From Streptomyces sp. NRRL F-6676 (lineage in GTDB: Bacteria; Actinomycetota; Actinomycetes; Streptomycetales; Streptomycetaceae), in contig NZ_JOHS01000015.1 of NCBI RefSeq assembly GCF_000725625.1, positions 83,088 through 147,087 on the forward strand: a DNA stretch of 64,000 nt, read 5' to 3'. The first letter of the stretch is position 1, and every line of letters starts with the position of its first letter. This document shows positions 11,066-18,646 of this stretch, one piece after another. The position numbers and the translations under genes were made by a program. Under the pieces are notes generated by a model, which did not search any database, had not been told where the DNA came from, and saw only the letters and a list, made by a program, of their open reading frames with translations.

Positions 11066-12174
11066 CCTCCACCGAGCCCACCACCGCACCCGCTCCGGCC
11101 GGCGGTGGGGACGACTCGATCGTCAAGAAGCTCTCCACCCTCGACCGCTACCTCGCGGTGTGGATCCTGCTCGCCATGGCCGTCGGCCTGGCCCTGGGCC
11201 GGATCATCCCGGGGATGAACGACGCGCTCGCGAAGATCGAGATCGGCGGGATCTCCCTGCCGATCGCGCTCGGACTGCTCGTCATGATGTACCCGGTCCT
11301 CGCGAAGGTCCGCTACGACCGGCTCGACCGCGTGACCAGTGACCGCAAGCTGCTGATCTCCTCGCTGGTCATCAACTGGATCGTCGGCCCGGCGGTGATG
11401 TTCGCCCTGGCGTGGATCTTCCTGCCTGACCTGCCCGAGTACCGCACCGGCCTGATCATCGTCGGCCTGGCCCGCTGCATCGCCATGGTCATCATCTGGA
11501 ACGACCTCGCCTGCGGCGACCGTGAGGCCGCCGCCGTCCTGGTCGCACTGAACTCGGTGTTCCAGGTCCTCGCGTTCGGCCTGCTGGGCTGGTTCTACCT
11601 CGACCTGCTGCCCCGGTGGATGAACCTTGGCGACGGCCAGGGCCTGGACGTCTCCGTGTGGCACATCGCGCTGAACGTCATCATCTTCCTCGGCATCCCG
11701 CTGCTTGCCGGGTTCCTCACCCGCCGCATCGGTGAGAAGAAGCTGGGCCGCGCCGACTACGAGGCGAAGTTCCTGCCGAAGATCGGACCGTGGGCGCTGT
11801 ACGGGCTGCTGTTCACGATCGTCATCCTCTTCGCCCTCCAGGGGAAGACGATCACCTCCCAGCCGCTGGACGTCGCCCGGATCGCGCTGCCGCTGCTGGT
11901 GTACTTCGCGGTCATGTTCTTCGGCACCTTCCTCCTCGGCAAGGGCCTGGGCCTGGCCTACGACCGCACCACGACGCTGGCGTTCACCGCGGCGGGCAAC
12001 AACTTCGAGCTGGCCATCGCGGTCGCCATTGCCACCTTCGGCGTCACCTCCGGCCAGGCCCTGTCCGGCGTCGTCGGACCGCTCATCGAAGTCCCGGTGC
12101 TGATCGGCCTGGTCTACGTCGCGCTCGCCTGGCGCAGGAAGTTCGCCCCGGGCGCGGTGACGACGGCCCCGTGA
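11062..12174 (+). CDS. arsB: arsenite efflux permease, Acr3 family
   Basis: A 370-residue membrane protein with about ten hydrophobic segments. The family-defining Cys lies in GLARCIAMVIIWNDLACG, and the conserved TAAGNNFELAIAVAIATFG segment is near the C-terminus. It exports As(III) using the proton gradient and works with ArsC and the flavoprotein ArsO in this cassette. It is called arsB in the Streptomyces arsRBOCT nomenclature but belongs to the Acr3/BASS-type fold, not to E. coli ArsB. GTG start overlaps the arsR stop; its own stop overlaps the arsO GTG. Confidence 0.95.
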   Translation: MTSTEPTTAPAPAGGGDDSIVKKLSTLDRYLAVWILLAMAVGLALGRIIPGMNDALAKIEIGGISLPIALGLLVMMYPVLAKVRYDRLDRVTSDRKLLISSLVINWIVGPAVMFALAWIFLPDLPEYRTGLIIVGLARCIAMVIIWNDLACGDREAAAVLVALNSVFQVLAFGLLGWFYLDLLPRWMNLGDGQGLDVSVWHIALNVIIFLGIPLLAGFLTRRIGEKKLGRADYEAKFLPKIGPWALYGLLFTIVILFALQGKTITSQPLDVARIALPLLVYFAVMFFGTFLLGKGLGLAYDRTTTLAFTAAGNNFELAIAVAIATFGVTSGQALSGVVGPLIEVPVLIGLVYVALAWRRKFAPGAVTTAP

Positions 12175-13228
12175 CGCAGCACACGGATGTGGTGGTGGTC
12201 GGCGGCGGGCAGGCAGGGCTCGCCGCCGGCTACCACCTGCGCCGCCAGGGTCTGGACTTCGTGATCCTGGACGCGGAGGCGGCGCCGGGCGGGTCGTGGC
12301 AGCACATGTGGGACTCGCTGCACCTGTTCTCTCCGGCGGAGCACTCCTCGCTGCCCGGCCGGCTCATGCCCGCCCAGCCCGGGGAGACGTACCCGGGCGC
12401 GGGGCATGTGGTGGACTACCTCGCCGACTACGAGAAGCGCTACGACCTGCCCGTCCAGCGCGGCACCCGTGTGGACGCCGTACGCCGCGATGCAGACCGG
12501 CTCCTGGTCGAAGCGGATTCCGGCATCTGGCGGGCCCGTGCGGTCATCAGCGCGACCGGCAGCTGGTCGCGGCCGTTCCTGCCCGCCGTCCCCGGCCGAT
12601 CCGTCTTCACCGGGCGGCATCTGCACACGGTGAACTACCGCTGTCCGGCCGACTTCGCCGGGCAGCACGTGATCGTGGTGGGCGGCGGGAACTCCGGCGC
12701 GCAGATCGCCGCCGACCTCGCCCTGGACGGCCATGTCGAGGTGACGTGGGTGACCCAGCGCCCGCCGCGGTTCCTGCCGGACGACATCGACGGTCGCGCC
12801 CTGTTCGATGTCGCCACCGCCCGCCGCCGCGCTCTCGACGCCGGCCGCAGCGACACCGGCGGGGTCGCCTCCCTCGGCGACATCGTGGCCGTGCCGCCCG
12901 TCAGGGCCGCTCGCGATGCCGGACTTCTGCAGGCGAAGCCGATGTTCGCCCGGTTCACCGCCGACGGTGTCCAGTGGGCCGACGGCAGCCATACCGGCGC
13001 GGACGCCGTCGTCTGGTGCACCGGCTTCCGCCCGGCCCTGTCCCACCTCGCCCCGCTGAACCTGCGCGGTGCGCGCGGCCACATCCCCACCGACGGAACC
13101 CGGGCTCTGGGCGAGCCGCGGCTGCATCTGATCGGCTACGGCGACTGGACGGTCCGGCCTCCGCGACCCTCATCGGCGTGGGCCGCCCGGCCCGGGACGC
13201 GGTACGCGAGATCGCCGGGCTCCTGTGA
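12171..13228 (+). pseudogene. arsO: ArsO-type flavin monooxygenase, frameshifted near the C-terminus
   Basis: Reads as an NAD(P)/FAD-dependent monooxygenase: FAD motif VVVGGGQAGLAAGYHL at the start, FSPAEHSSLPG, then NADPH motif VIVVGGGNSGAQIAADL about residue 165, and CTGFRPALSHL. Near 13150 the frame is lost: the sequence for GYGDWT continues correctly (GPASATLIGVGRPA...) only in the +1 frame, which then stops at 13226-13228. One G seems missing in the ACGGTCCGG context. Uncorrected, the frame runs into non-homologous residues to 13481. Either the gene is inactivated or the base call is wrong. ArsO has no settled reaction. GTGA overlap with acr3 fixes the start. Confidence 0.85.
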
Positions 13229-13244
13229 GCGCGGGTGGTGCGGC

Positions 13245-13280
13245 CGTCCCCGGCCGCGCGGTGCCGGGCGGCCGGGGACG
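13245..13280. terminator. strong hairpin between convergent arsO and the metallothionein-like gene
   Basis: A perfect 12-bp stem, CGTCCCCGGCCG (13245-13256) with CGGCCGGGGACG (13269-13280), and a 12-nt loop. It sits just after the arsO frame and 6 bp from the stop of the leftward small gene, so it can end transcription from both sides. Confidence 0.75.
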
Positions 13281-13285
13281 TGCGG

Positions 13286-13432
13286 CTACGCGGCCTTGAC
13301 CATGGTCTTGCCGCAGCAGCACGTCGGGTTCTGCTGGCCGCCGCAGGTGGCCGGGGCGCCCTTGGTCACCGTCAGCTCGCACCCGCAGTTCTCATCGGGG
13401 CAGCGATACACCTCGCCCTCACGGAACGGCAT
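13286..13432 (-). CDS. small Cys-rich metallothionein-like protein (48 aa)
   Basis: A 48-residue protein with seven cysteines: YRCPDENCGCEL near residue 11, C30 in APATCGG, and C38-C39-C40 in NPTCCCGKT. An excellent Shine-Dalgarno, AAGGAGGTGA, precedes ATG 13432. The size, Cys clusters and final basic tail resemble small bacterial metallothioneins and zinc-ribbon metal-binding peptides. It is expressed from a MerR-type stretched promoter facing it (13475-13506), so it is probably induced by a thiophilic metal and sequesters it in the cytosol. The metal (Cd, Zn, Cu, Hg or As) is not determined by sequence. Confidence 0.85.
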   Translation of the reverse strand: MPFREGEVYRCPDENCGCELTVTKGAPATCGGQQNPTCCCGKTMVKAA

Positions 13433-13474
13433 CGCGCTCACCTCCTTGTTCGCGTTTCGCTTCCGTCGCGAGCG

Positions 13475-13506
13475 ACGCTAGAACCTGGCCCCTGGGGCAA
13501 GGTCAA
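13475..13506 (-). promoter_or_regulatory. MerR-type operator/promoter for the metallothionein-like gene
   Basis: On the minus strand TTGACC (13506-13501) is followed after a 20-bp spacer by TAGCGT (13480-13475). The spacer holds the dyad ACCTTGCCCC-A-GGGGCCAGGT (13503-13483). An over-long spacer with a GC dyad between -35 and -10 is the defining arrangement for MerR-family activation by DNA untwisting. The merR gene lies immediately on the other side. Confidence 0.8.
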
Positions 13507-13530
13507 CACTGGGCGGGAGGAGGAACGCAC

Positions 13531-13938
13531 ATGGTGATGCAAGGGATGACGATCGGGCAGGCGGCCAAGGCCGCCGGGCTCACACGCAAGGCCGTCCGGG
13601 TCTACGAAGCCAAGGGCTTGCTGCCCAGGGCGGAGCGCAGCCAGGCCGGCTACCGGCTCTACAGCGAAGACGACGTCGAGCTGCTGACGTTCATCCGCCG
13701 GGCCCGCGCACTGGGCCTGCACCTGGACGATGTCGGCGAGGTCCTGCACATCCGCCGCGGCGGAACCCCACCGTGCGACGCTGTCCGCAACCTGCTCGAC
13801 GCGCGCATCGCCGAGATCGACGCGACCATCACCGATCTCCTCGCGCTGCGCCAGACCCTCACCGAGACCCGTCGGGGCGCCGACGACCGGCCCTGCGGCG
13901 AGCCGGCCACCGTGTGCTCGATCATCGAGGACGCCTGA
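13531..13938 (+). CDS. MerR-family metal-responsive activator
   Basis: A 135-residue MerR regulator. Helix-turn-helix and wing (MTIGQAAKAAGLTRKAVRVYEAKGLLP...GYRLYSEDDVELL) are followed by a dimerisation helix and cysteines at C87 (TPPCDAVRNLL), in RPCGEPATVC and near the C-terminus. The last two resemble the short C-terminal metal loop of CadR/PbrR/ZntR-like sensors. SD GGAGGAGG lies before the start; an internal ATG at 13546 (MTIGQ) is an alternative. It is divergent from the Cys-rich gene and most likely activates it from the operator at 13483-13503. Confidence 0.92.
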   Translation: MVMQGMTIGQAAKAAGLTRKAVRVYEAKGLLPRAERSQAGYRLYSEDDVELLTFIRRARALGLHLDDVGEVLHIRRGGTPPCDAVRNLLDARIAEIDATITDLLALRQTLTETRRGADDRPCGEPATVCSIIEDA

Positions 13939-14106
13939 GCCCCACCGCCGTGCCGGTGCCTGGCTACCTGATCGCGGGCCGCCCATGGCGAACCACGACT
14001 GCACCTGCAGCGCAGATCGCACTGTTGCTGAGCCACTGAGCGCGCACTCTCACGTGGTCCTGCCCGCGCAGCACGGAGGCCGGCGACCCGCGTCGACTTG
14101 GCAACG

Positions 14107-14931
14107 TCAGTGATGGCGGGCGAGCTTGATGGCGGAGGCGAGCAGGATCACGGCCAGCAGGGGGATGAGCACCAGGTCCGGGAACACACCCAGGAGTAGT
14201 CCGCCCAGCACCGCGCCGACCGTGGACCCCGCGACCATGACCAGGGTGAAGCGGAGGTTGACTCCGAGGACGGCGAAGCTGCCGTCGCGGCTGTAGCGGG
14301 CGAACGCGACCAGCATCGTCGGCAACGACACCAGCAGCGAGAGGCTTCCGGCGGTCTTGATGTCCTGGCCGAACAGCAGCACGATCGTCGGGATCAGCAG
14401 CTCGCCTCCGGCGACACCCATGATCGCGGCGACCAGGCCGATGCCGAACCCGGCAATGACGCCAGCCGGCACCTGGGCCCACAGCGGCAGGGAGAGAGTG
14501 CCCAGGGACGTGGTGTGGGTGGCCACCAGGGCGCTGGCCATGAGCACCATTAGCGCCGCCAGCACCTTGTAGAGGGTGGAGCTTCGTATGCGCACCGCCC
14601 AGCTCGCTCCGGCCCACGCACCGATCAGACTGCCGGCCAGCAGGTTGACCGCGACCGGCCAGCGTGCGGCCACCTCGGCGGCCGGGACCCCGGCCAGGCG
14701 GGCGGGTAGCGCAACGAGGACCACCACCAGGCTCATCGCCTTGTTCAGAATGACGGCCGAGAGCGCCGCGAACCCGAAAAGGCCGATCAGCAGGGGCAGA
14801 CGGAACTCCGCCCCGCCCAGCCCGATCATCCCGCCCAGCACCCCGATGGCCGCTCCCGCGCCGAACACCGCAGGTATGGAATGCGTCGGGCGCAGCGGAA
14901 CAAGGCTCTGGTCAGTGGTCATGCCGGGCAT
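14107..14931 (-). CDS. TauE/SafE-family membrane exporter
   Basis: A 274-residue protein with eight or so hydrophobic segments and the family repeats (GVLGGMIGLGGAEFRLPLL in the N-half; GLVAAIMGVAGGELLIPTI in the C-half). The family exports sulfite, sulfoacetate or other organosulfur anions; here it may export an oxyanion related to the resistance island (inference). The start may be ATG 14931 or ATG 14922; neither has a strong ribosome site. It is transcribed leftward towards merR, with no overlap to neighbours. Confidence 0.85.
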   Translation of the reverse strand: MPGMTTDQSLVPLRPTHSIPAVFGAGAAIGVLGGMIGLGGAEFRLPLLIGLFGFAALSAVILNKAMSLVVVLVALPARLAGVPAAEVAARWPVAVNLLAGSLIGAWAGASWAVRIRSSTLYKVLAALMVLMASALVATHTTSLGTLSLPLWAQVPAGVIAGFGIGLVAAIMGVAGGELLIPTIVLLFGQDIKTAGSLSLLVSLPTMLVAFARYSRDGSFAVLGVNLRFTLVMVAGSTVGAVLGGLLLGVFPDLVLIPLLAVILLASAIKLARHH

Positions 14932-15074
14932 CTTCGCTGTCAGCCGCCCCCGCCCGCTACGGCACCACGTCCCCTTCGGCCGAAGGCACCGCGTACCCGG
15001 TCAGGATTCGTCCAGACCTCCGAGTAGCGGCATCCGCGCACGCTGCCACCGCATGCCCACCGAGCGGCCTGCGT

Positions 15075-15584
15075 TCAGTCGATCGCTGGGCTGCGGCGCT
15101 CGACGAGGACGACGTCGCGCCAGACGCCGTGGTGGCGCCCGATCCGCTCCCGTGTACCGATGACACGGAAGCCGGCACGCTGGTGGACGGCGAGGCTGGC
15201 GGTGTTCTCGGGGAAGATCCCGGACTGGATCGTCCAGATCCCCGCGCGTTCGGTGGAGTCGATCAGCGCCTTGAGCAGGGCGGAGGCGATGCCGCGGCCG
15301 CGGGCGGCAGGGTCGACGTAGACGGAGTGCTCCACCACGCCCGCGTACGCGCAGCGGTCCGAGACCCTGCTCGCGGCGACCCAGCCCAGCACCGCCCCGT
15401 CCGCGTCGAGTGCGGCGAAGCGGTGCTCGGGCAGCTTTGCGGCGTCGAACGCCTCCCAGCTCGGGGCGGCGGTCTCGAACGTGGCGTTGCCCTCGTCGAT
15501 GCCCGCCTGGTAGATCGCCAGCACCTGCTCGGCGTGCTCCGCCGCCAGCGGCACCACCACCGCGCTCAACGCCCCACTCACCAC
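15075..15584 (-). CDS. arsN1: GNAT acetyltransferase, ArsN1/phosphinothricin acetyltransferase type
   Basis: A 169-residue GNAT protein. The acetyl-CoA loop reads VYVDPAARGRGIASALL. Family-specific parts are IYQAGIDEGNATFET at the N-terminus and GIFPENTASLAVHQRAGFR, then WRDVVLVERR at the end. These match the phosphinothricin/arsinothricin N-acetyltransferase group. ArsN1 enzymes found in ars operons detoxify arsinothricin, an organoarsenical antibiotic, by acetylating its alpha-amino group. The position 25 bp behind arsR2 and the ars setting favour ArsN1 over a plain glufosinate resistance gene. Start GTG 15584 has AGGGGG upstream. Confidence 0.88.
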   Translation of the reverse strand: MVSGALSAVVVPLAAEHAEQVLAIYQAGIDEGNATFETAAPSWEAFDAAKLPEHRFAALDADGAVLGWVAASRVSDRCAYAGVVEHSVYVDPAARGRGIASALLKALIDSTERAGIWTIQSGIFPENTASLAVHQRAGFRVIGTRERIGRHHGVWRDVVLVERRSPAID

Positions 15585-15609
15585 GGTTCCCCCTGTCTCT
15601 GGTCGATCA

Positions 15610-15984
15610 TCAGGCCGCGGCCGGCAGCGTCAGCAGCTTGCCCATCGCGGCGAGCACCGACGGCTCGACCCGGTAGTAGACCCAGGTGCCGCGCCGCTCG
15701 GAGGTGAGCAGCCCGGCCTCCTTCAGCTTCTTCAAGTGGTGGGAGACGGTGGGCTGGGAGACGCCGACGTCGGAGATGTCGCACACGCACGCCTCCCCGC
15801 CCTCGTGCGAGGCCACGGCGGAGAACAGCCGGAGGCGGACCGGGTCGCCGAGCGCCTTGAACATCCGCGCGGCCGTCTCGGCCTCCGCGGCGGTCATCGG
15901 GCGCTCGGTCAGCGGCGGGCAGCACGGCGCCACACCCTGACCGTCGGCGGGCTCGAGCAGCGGCAGCACCTTGGCATTCGACAT
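15610..15984 (-). CDS. arsR2: second ArsR-family repressor
   Basis: A 124-residue winged-helix repressor of a different subtype from the first arsR: the DNA-binding helix is VSQPTVSHHLKKLKEAG and the sensing helix carries the classical pair GEACVCDIS (C66, C68). An extra vicinal pair, C21-C22, lies in the N-terminal tail. ATG 15984 is chosen; a GTG at 16002 would add six residues. The operator-like sequence at 15987-16007 abuts the ATG, so the transcript may be leaderless or very short. Downstream, arsN1 follows after 25 bp. Confidence 0.92.
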   Translation of the reverse strand: MSNAKVLPLLEPADGQGVAPCCPPLTERPMTAAEAETAARMFKALGDPVRLRLFSAVASHEGGEACVCDISDVGVSQPTVSHHLKKLKEAGLLTSERRGTWVYYRVEPSVLAAMGKLLTLPAAA

Positions 15985-15986
15985 GC

Positions 15987-16007
15987 GTCTATGTTGACAC
16001 ACATCGA
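15987..16007 (-). promoter_or_regulatory. ArsR2 operator candidate, copy 1
   Basis: The 21-bp word GTCTATGTTGACACACATCGA directly upstream of arsR2 is repeated with three changes at 17116-17136, between the two divergent flavoprotein genes. Both contain a TTGA...TC(A/G)A dyad typical of ArsR sites. Confidence 0.65.
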
Positions 16008-16025
16008 ACCAGTGCGGGGAGGCCG

Positions 16026-17087
16026 TCAGCGGCGCGCGAGATGGGCGGCCAGGCGCCGGGCGATGCGCTCCGCGTCACGTCCGACGCCCCGCAGCGAGTT
16101 CGACGACAGGCTGCGCTGCCATTCCAGCCCGACGAACGCCAGCCCGCGCACACCGGTGGCGATCCCTTCGCGGTGCCGGGGGTTCCCGTCGGCGTCAAGA
16201 GCGCCGTCGAGGCCGGCGAGGTAGGGCAGGTCGGGGCGGTAGCCGGTGGCGAGCACGATCGCGTCGACCTCTTCCCGCTGCCCGTCCGGCCAGACGAGCT
16301 TGGCCCCGTCGGCGCCGGTGAACAGCGCCCGCCGGTCGGGTCGTCCGGCGGCCAGGGCGGCCCGGTAGCGGCCGTCGTCGAGGACCGGCTGCGCCGGCGG
16401 GCGCGCAAGGAACCGGCCGAGGGGCGCGGTGTCCAGGCCGGTGCGGGCCGTCCAGAAGTGCAGGTCGCGGCCGAGGACGCGCTGGGCGGCGAACTTCACC
16501 GGGGCGCGGCTGGCGAGCGTGACCCGTGCCGTCTCGGCGAGCTCGGCGGCGATCTGCACCGCGGAGTTCCCGGCCCCGACCACGACCACCCGGCGGCCGG
16601 AGAAGGGGGCCGGGCTGCGGTAGTCGGCGGCGTGCAGCACCTGCCCCGTGAACTCCTGAAGGCCCGGCAGCGCGGGCCGGTGCGGGTGGCCGAACGTCCC
16701 GGAGGCCGCCACGATCGCCCGCGCGGACAGTCGGCCGCCGCCCTCCAGCTCCGCTGTGAAGCCGTCGCCGGTGCGGCGGACCGCGGTGATGCGGCAGCCC
16801 GTGCGGAGGTCGGCGTCCAGGCGGTCGGCGTAGGCGGTGAGGTAGGCGACGACCTCGTCGCGGTGCGGGTAGCGGTCGCGGTCGGCGCCGGGGAACGGCA
16901 TCCCGGGCAGGGAGCTGTACCGGGCGGGCGAGAACAGCGTCAGGCTGTCGTAGTAGTGCGGCCACGAGCCGGCCGCACGGTCGGACGCCTCCAGCACCAC
17001 CGGCCGCAGCCCGCGCCGCAGCAGCGCATGGGCGGTGGCGAGACCGGACTGGCCGCCGCCGATCACGGCGACGTCAATGTGCTCCAT
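16026..17087 (-). CDS. FAD/NAD(P)H-dependent monooxygenase, ArsO-like paralogue
   Basis: A 353-residue flavoprotein of the same family as arsO. FAD site VAVIGGGQSGLATAHALL, LFSPARYSSLPG, NADPH site RVVVVGAGNSAVQIAAEL near residue 165, and the ATGYRPDLPYL segment. Unlike arsO its frame is intact. ATG 17087 faces a divergent promoter region shared with the flavoprotein at 17198 and carrying an ArsR-type operator, so it is probably controlled by ArsR2. An oxidation or reduction of an arsenical or thio-compound is plausible, but the reaction is unknown. Confidence 0.88.
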   Translation of the reverse strand: MEHIDVAVIGGGQSGLATAHALLRRGLRPVVLEASDRAAGSWPHYYDSLTLFSPARYSSLPGMPFPGADRDRYPHRDEVVAYLTAYADRLDADLRTGCRITAVRRTGDGFTAELEGGGRLSARAIVAASGTFGHPHRPALPGLQEFTGQVLHAADYRSPAPFSGRRVVVVGAGNSAVQIAAELAETARVTLASRAPVKFAAQRVLGRDLHFWTARTGLDTAPLGRFLARPPAQPVLDDGRYRAALAAGRPDRRALFTGADGAKLVWPDGQREEVDAIVLATGYRPDLPYLAGLDGALDADGNPRHREGIATGVRGLAFVGLEWQRSLSSNSLRGVGRDAERIARRLAAHLARR

Positions 17088-17115
17088 CAGCGAATCCCCC
17101 CAGGGTTCGATGAAT

Positions 17116-17151
17116 GTCTATGTTGACGCCCATCAATACAGGTGTCATGCT
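17116..17151 (+). promoter_or_regulatory. ArsR2 operator candidate, copy 2, overlapping a sigma-70-type promoter
   Basis: GTCTATGTTGACGCCCATCAA (17116-17136) matches the arsR2 upstream word at 18 of 21 positions and contains the dyad TTGACGCCCATCAA. Within it TTGACG (17123-17128) is spaced 17 bp from CATGCT (17146-17151), giving a promoter for the rightward flavoprotein-MFS pair. Repressor binding would cover the -35 box. Confidence 0.65.
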
Positions 17152-17194
17152 GGGCCGCGCAAGCATCGACAGATGTCGAAACACGCAAGGAGTC

Positions 17195-17266
17195 GCCGTG
17201 AACGCGCCCGCCACCACCGAGCTGCCCGTCGCCGTGAACGCGCCCGCCACCACCGAGCTGCCCGTC
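17195..17266 (+). repeat. perfect 36-bp tandem duplication at the flavoprotein start
   Basis: Two identical 36-bp units, 17195-17230 and 17231-17266, each encoding VNAPATTELPVA. Each contains a GTG that could start translation; only the first has the AAGGAG ribosome site (17187-17192). It adds 12 residues ahead of the FAD fold. Confidence 0.9.
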
Positions 17267-18646
17267 GTCGTGATCGGGGCCGGACCCGCCGGCCTGGCCG
17301 CCGCCGCCCACCTCATCGACCAGGGCATCGAGCCCCTGGTCCTGGAAGCCGGGCCTACCGCCGGCGCCGCGGTGCGCGAGTGGTCGCACGTGCGGCTGTT
17401 CTCCACCTGGGGCGAAGTCGTCGACCCCGCCGCCGAGAAGCTCCTGGCCCCCACCGGATGGACCCGCCCCGACCCGGCCACCTACCCCTCCGGCGGCGAC
17501 TGGGCCGACCTCTACCTGCAGCCGCTCGCCGACGTCCTCGGCGACCGCGTCCGCACCGGCGCCACCGTGACCGGCGTCTCGCGCACCGGCCGGGACCGGA
17601 TCGTGGACGCCGACCGCGAGGCCCAGCCGTTCGTCGTGCACGTCGCCCACACCGACGGCCGCGAGGAGCGCCTCTTCGCCCGCGCCGTCATCGACGCCTC
17701 CGGCACCTGGGCCACACCGTCCCCGGCCGGCGGAAGCGGACTGCCCGCGCTCGGTGAGAAGGCCGCCGCGGACCGGATCACCTACCGCGTCCCGGATCTG
17801 AAGGACCCCGCCGTCCGGGCCCGGTACGCGGGTAAGCGCACCGCCGTGATCGGCTCGGGCGCCTCCGCCTTCACCGCGCTCGCCTACCTCGCCGACCTCG
17901 CCAAGTCCGACGACGGCGCGGGTACGAAGGGCGTGTGGATCCTGCGCCGGGGCATCTCGGGCTCCACCTTCGGTGGCGGAGAAGCCGATCAGCTCCCGGC
18001 GCGCGGCGCCCTGGGCCTGGCGGCGAAGGCCGCCGTAGACGAGGGTTACGCGGACGCGGTCACCGGCTTCCGCACCGAGGCGATCGAGCGGGCGGACGAC
18101 GGCCGCCTGGTCCTGGTCGGCGAGGACGGCCGCCGTCTGGACCCGGTCGACGAGGTGATCGTGCTGACCGGCTTCCGCCCCGACCTGTCCTTCCTGGACG
18201 AGCTGCGCCTCGGGCTCGACGAGCGTCTCCAGGCGCCGGTCGAGCTCGCGCCGCTGATCGACCCGAACCAGCACTCCTGCGGCACCGTCTACCCGCACGG
18301 CCACCGCGAGCTCTCCCACCCGGAGCAGGGCGTGCACCTGGTCGGCATGAAGTCCTACGGCCGCGCCCCGACGTTCCTCGCCATGACCGGCTACGAACAG
18401 GTCCGCTCCGTCGCCGCCGCCATCGCCGGCGACCTCGACTCCGCCGACCGCGTCGAACTCACCCTCCCCGAGACCGGAGTCTGCGGCGGTGCCGGCCTCT
18501 TCGACAACCCCGACGCCCAGGAAGGTGACGGCGGCGGCTGCTGCGCCCCGGCGCCGCAGCTCGTCCAGCTCGGCGCCCCCGTTGCGGTGGCCGTCGGCGT
18601 CACGGCGGCCGAGGAGGCTCCGGCGGGCGGCTGCTGCGGCTCGTGA
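17198..18646 (+). CDS. FAD-dependent oxidoreductase with C-terminal vicinal cysteines
   Basis: A 482-residue flavoprotein: FAD motif VVVIGAGPAGLAAAAHLI just after the duplicated N-terminal tract, WSHVRLFSTWGEVVDP, a second Rossmann motif AVIGSGASAFTALAYLAD, and TGFRPDLSFLDELRLG. Its C-terminal 60 residues hold Cys clusters (GVCGGAGLF, GGGCCAPAP, GGCCGS at the end) that could bind arsenite or receive electrons. GTG 17198 is chosen for its AAGGAG site. It is coupled to the MFS gene (GTGA, 18643-18646) and lies opposite the ArsO-like gene. Role in arsenical processing is inferred from location, promoter and cysteines. Confidence 0.85.
   Translation: MNAPATTELPVAVNAPATTELPVVVIGAGPAGLAAAAHLIDQGIEPLVLEAGPTAGAAVREWSHVRLFSTWGEVVDPAAEKLLAPTGWTRPDPATYPSGGDWADLYLQPLADVLGDRVRTGATVTGVSRTGRDRIVDADREAQPFVVHVAHTDGREERLFARAVIDASGTWATPSPAGGSGLPALGEKAAADRITYRVPDLKDPAVRARYAGKRTAVIGSGASAFTALAYLADLAKSDDGAGTKGVWILRRGISGSTFGGGEADQLPARGALGLAAKAAVDEGYADAVTGFRTEAIERADDGRLVLVGEDGRRLDPVDEVIVLTGFRPDLSFLDELRLGLDERLQAPVELAPLIDPNQHSCGTVYPHGHRELSHPEQGVHLVGMKSYGRAPTFLAMTGYEQVRSVAAAIAGDLDSADRVELTLPETGVCGGAGLFDNPDAQEGDGGGCCAPAPQLVQLGAPVAVAVGVTAAEEAPAGGCCGS

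Noticed and set aside
13939..14106. Short frame with MANHDCTC as a second Cys-rich peptide
   Set aside because: Only two Cys, no ribosome site, and it runs into frames without protein-like composition.
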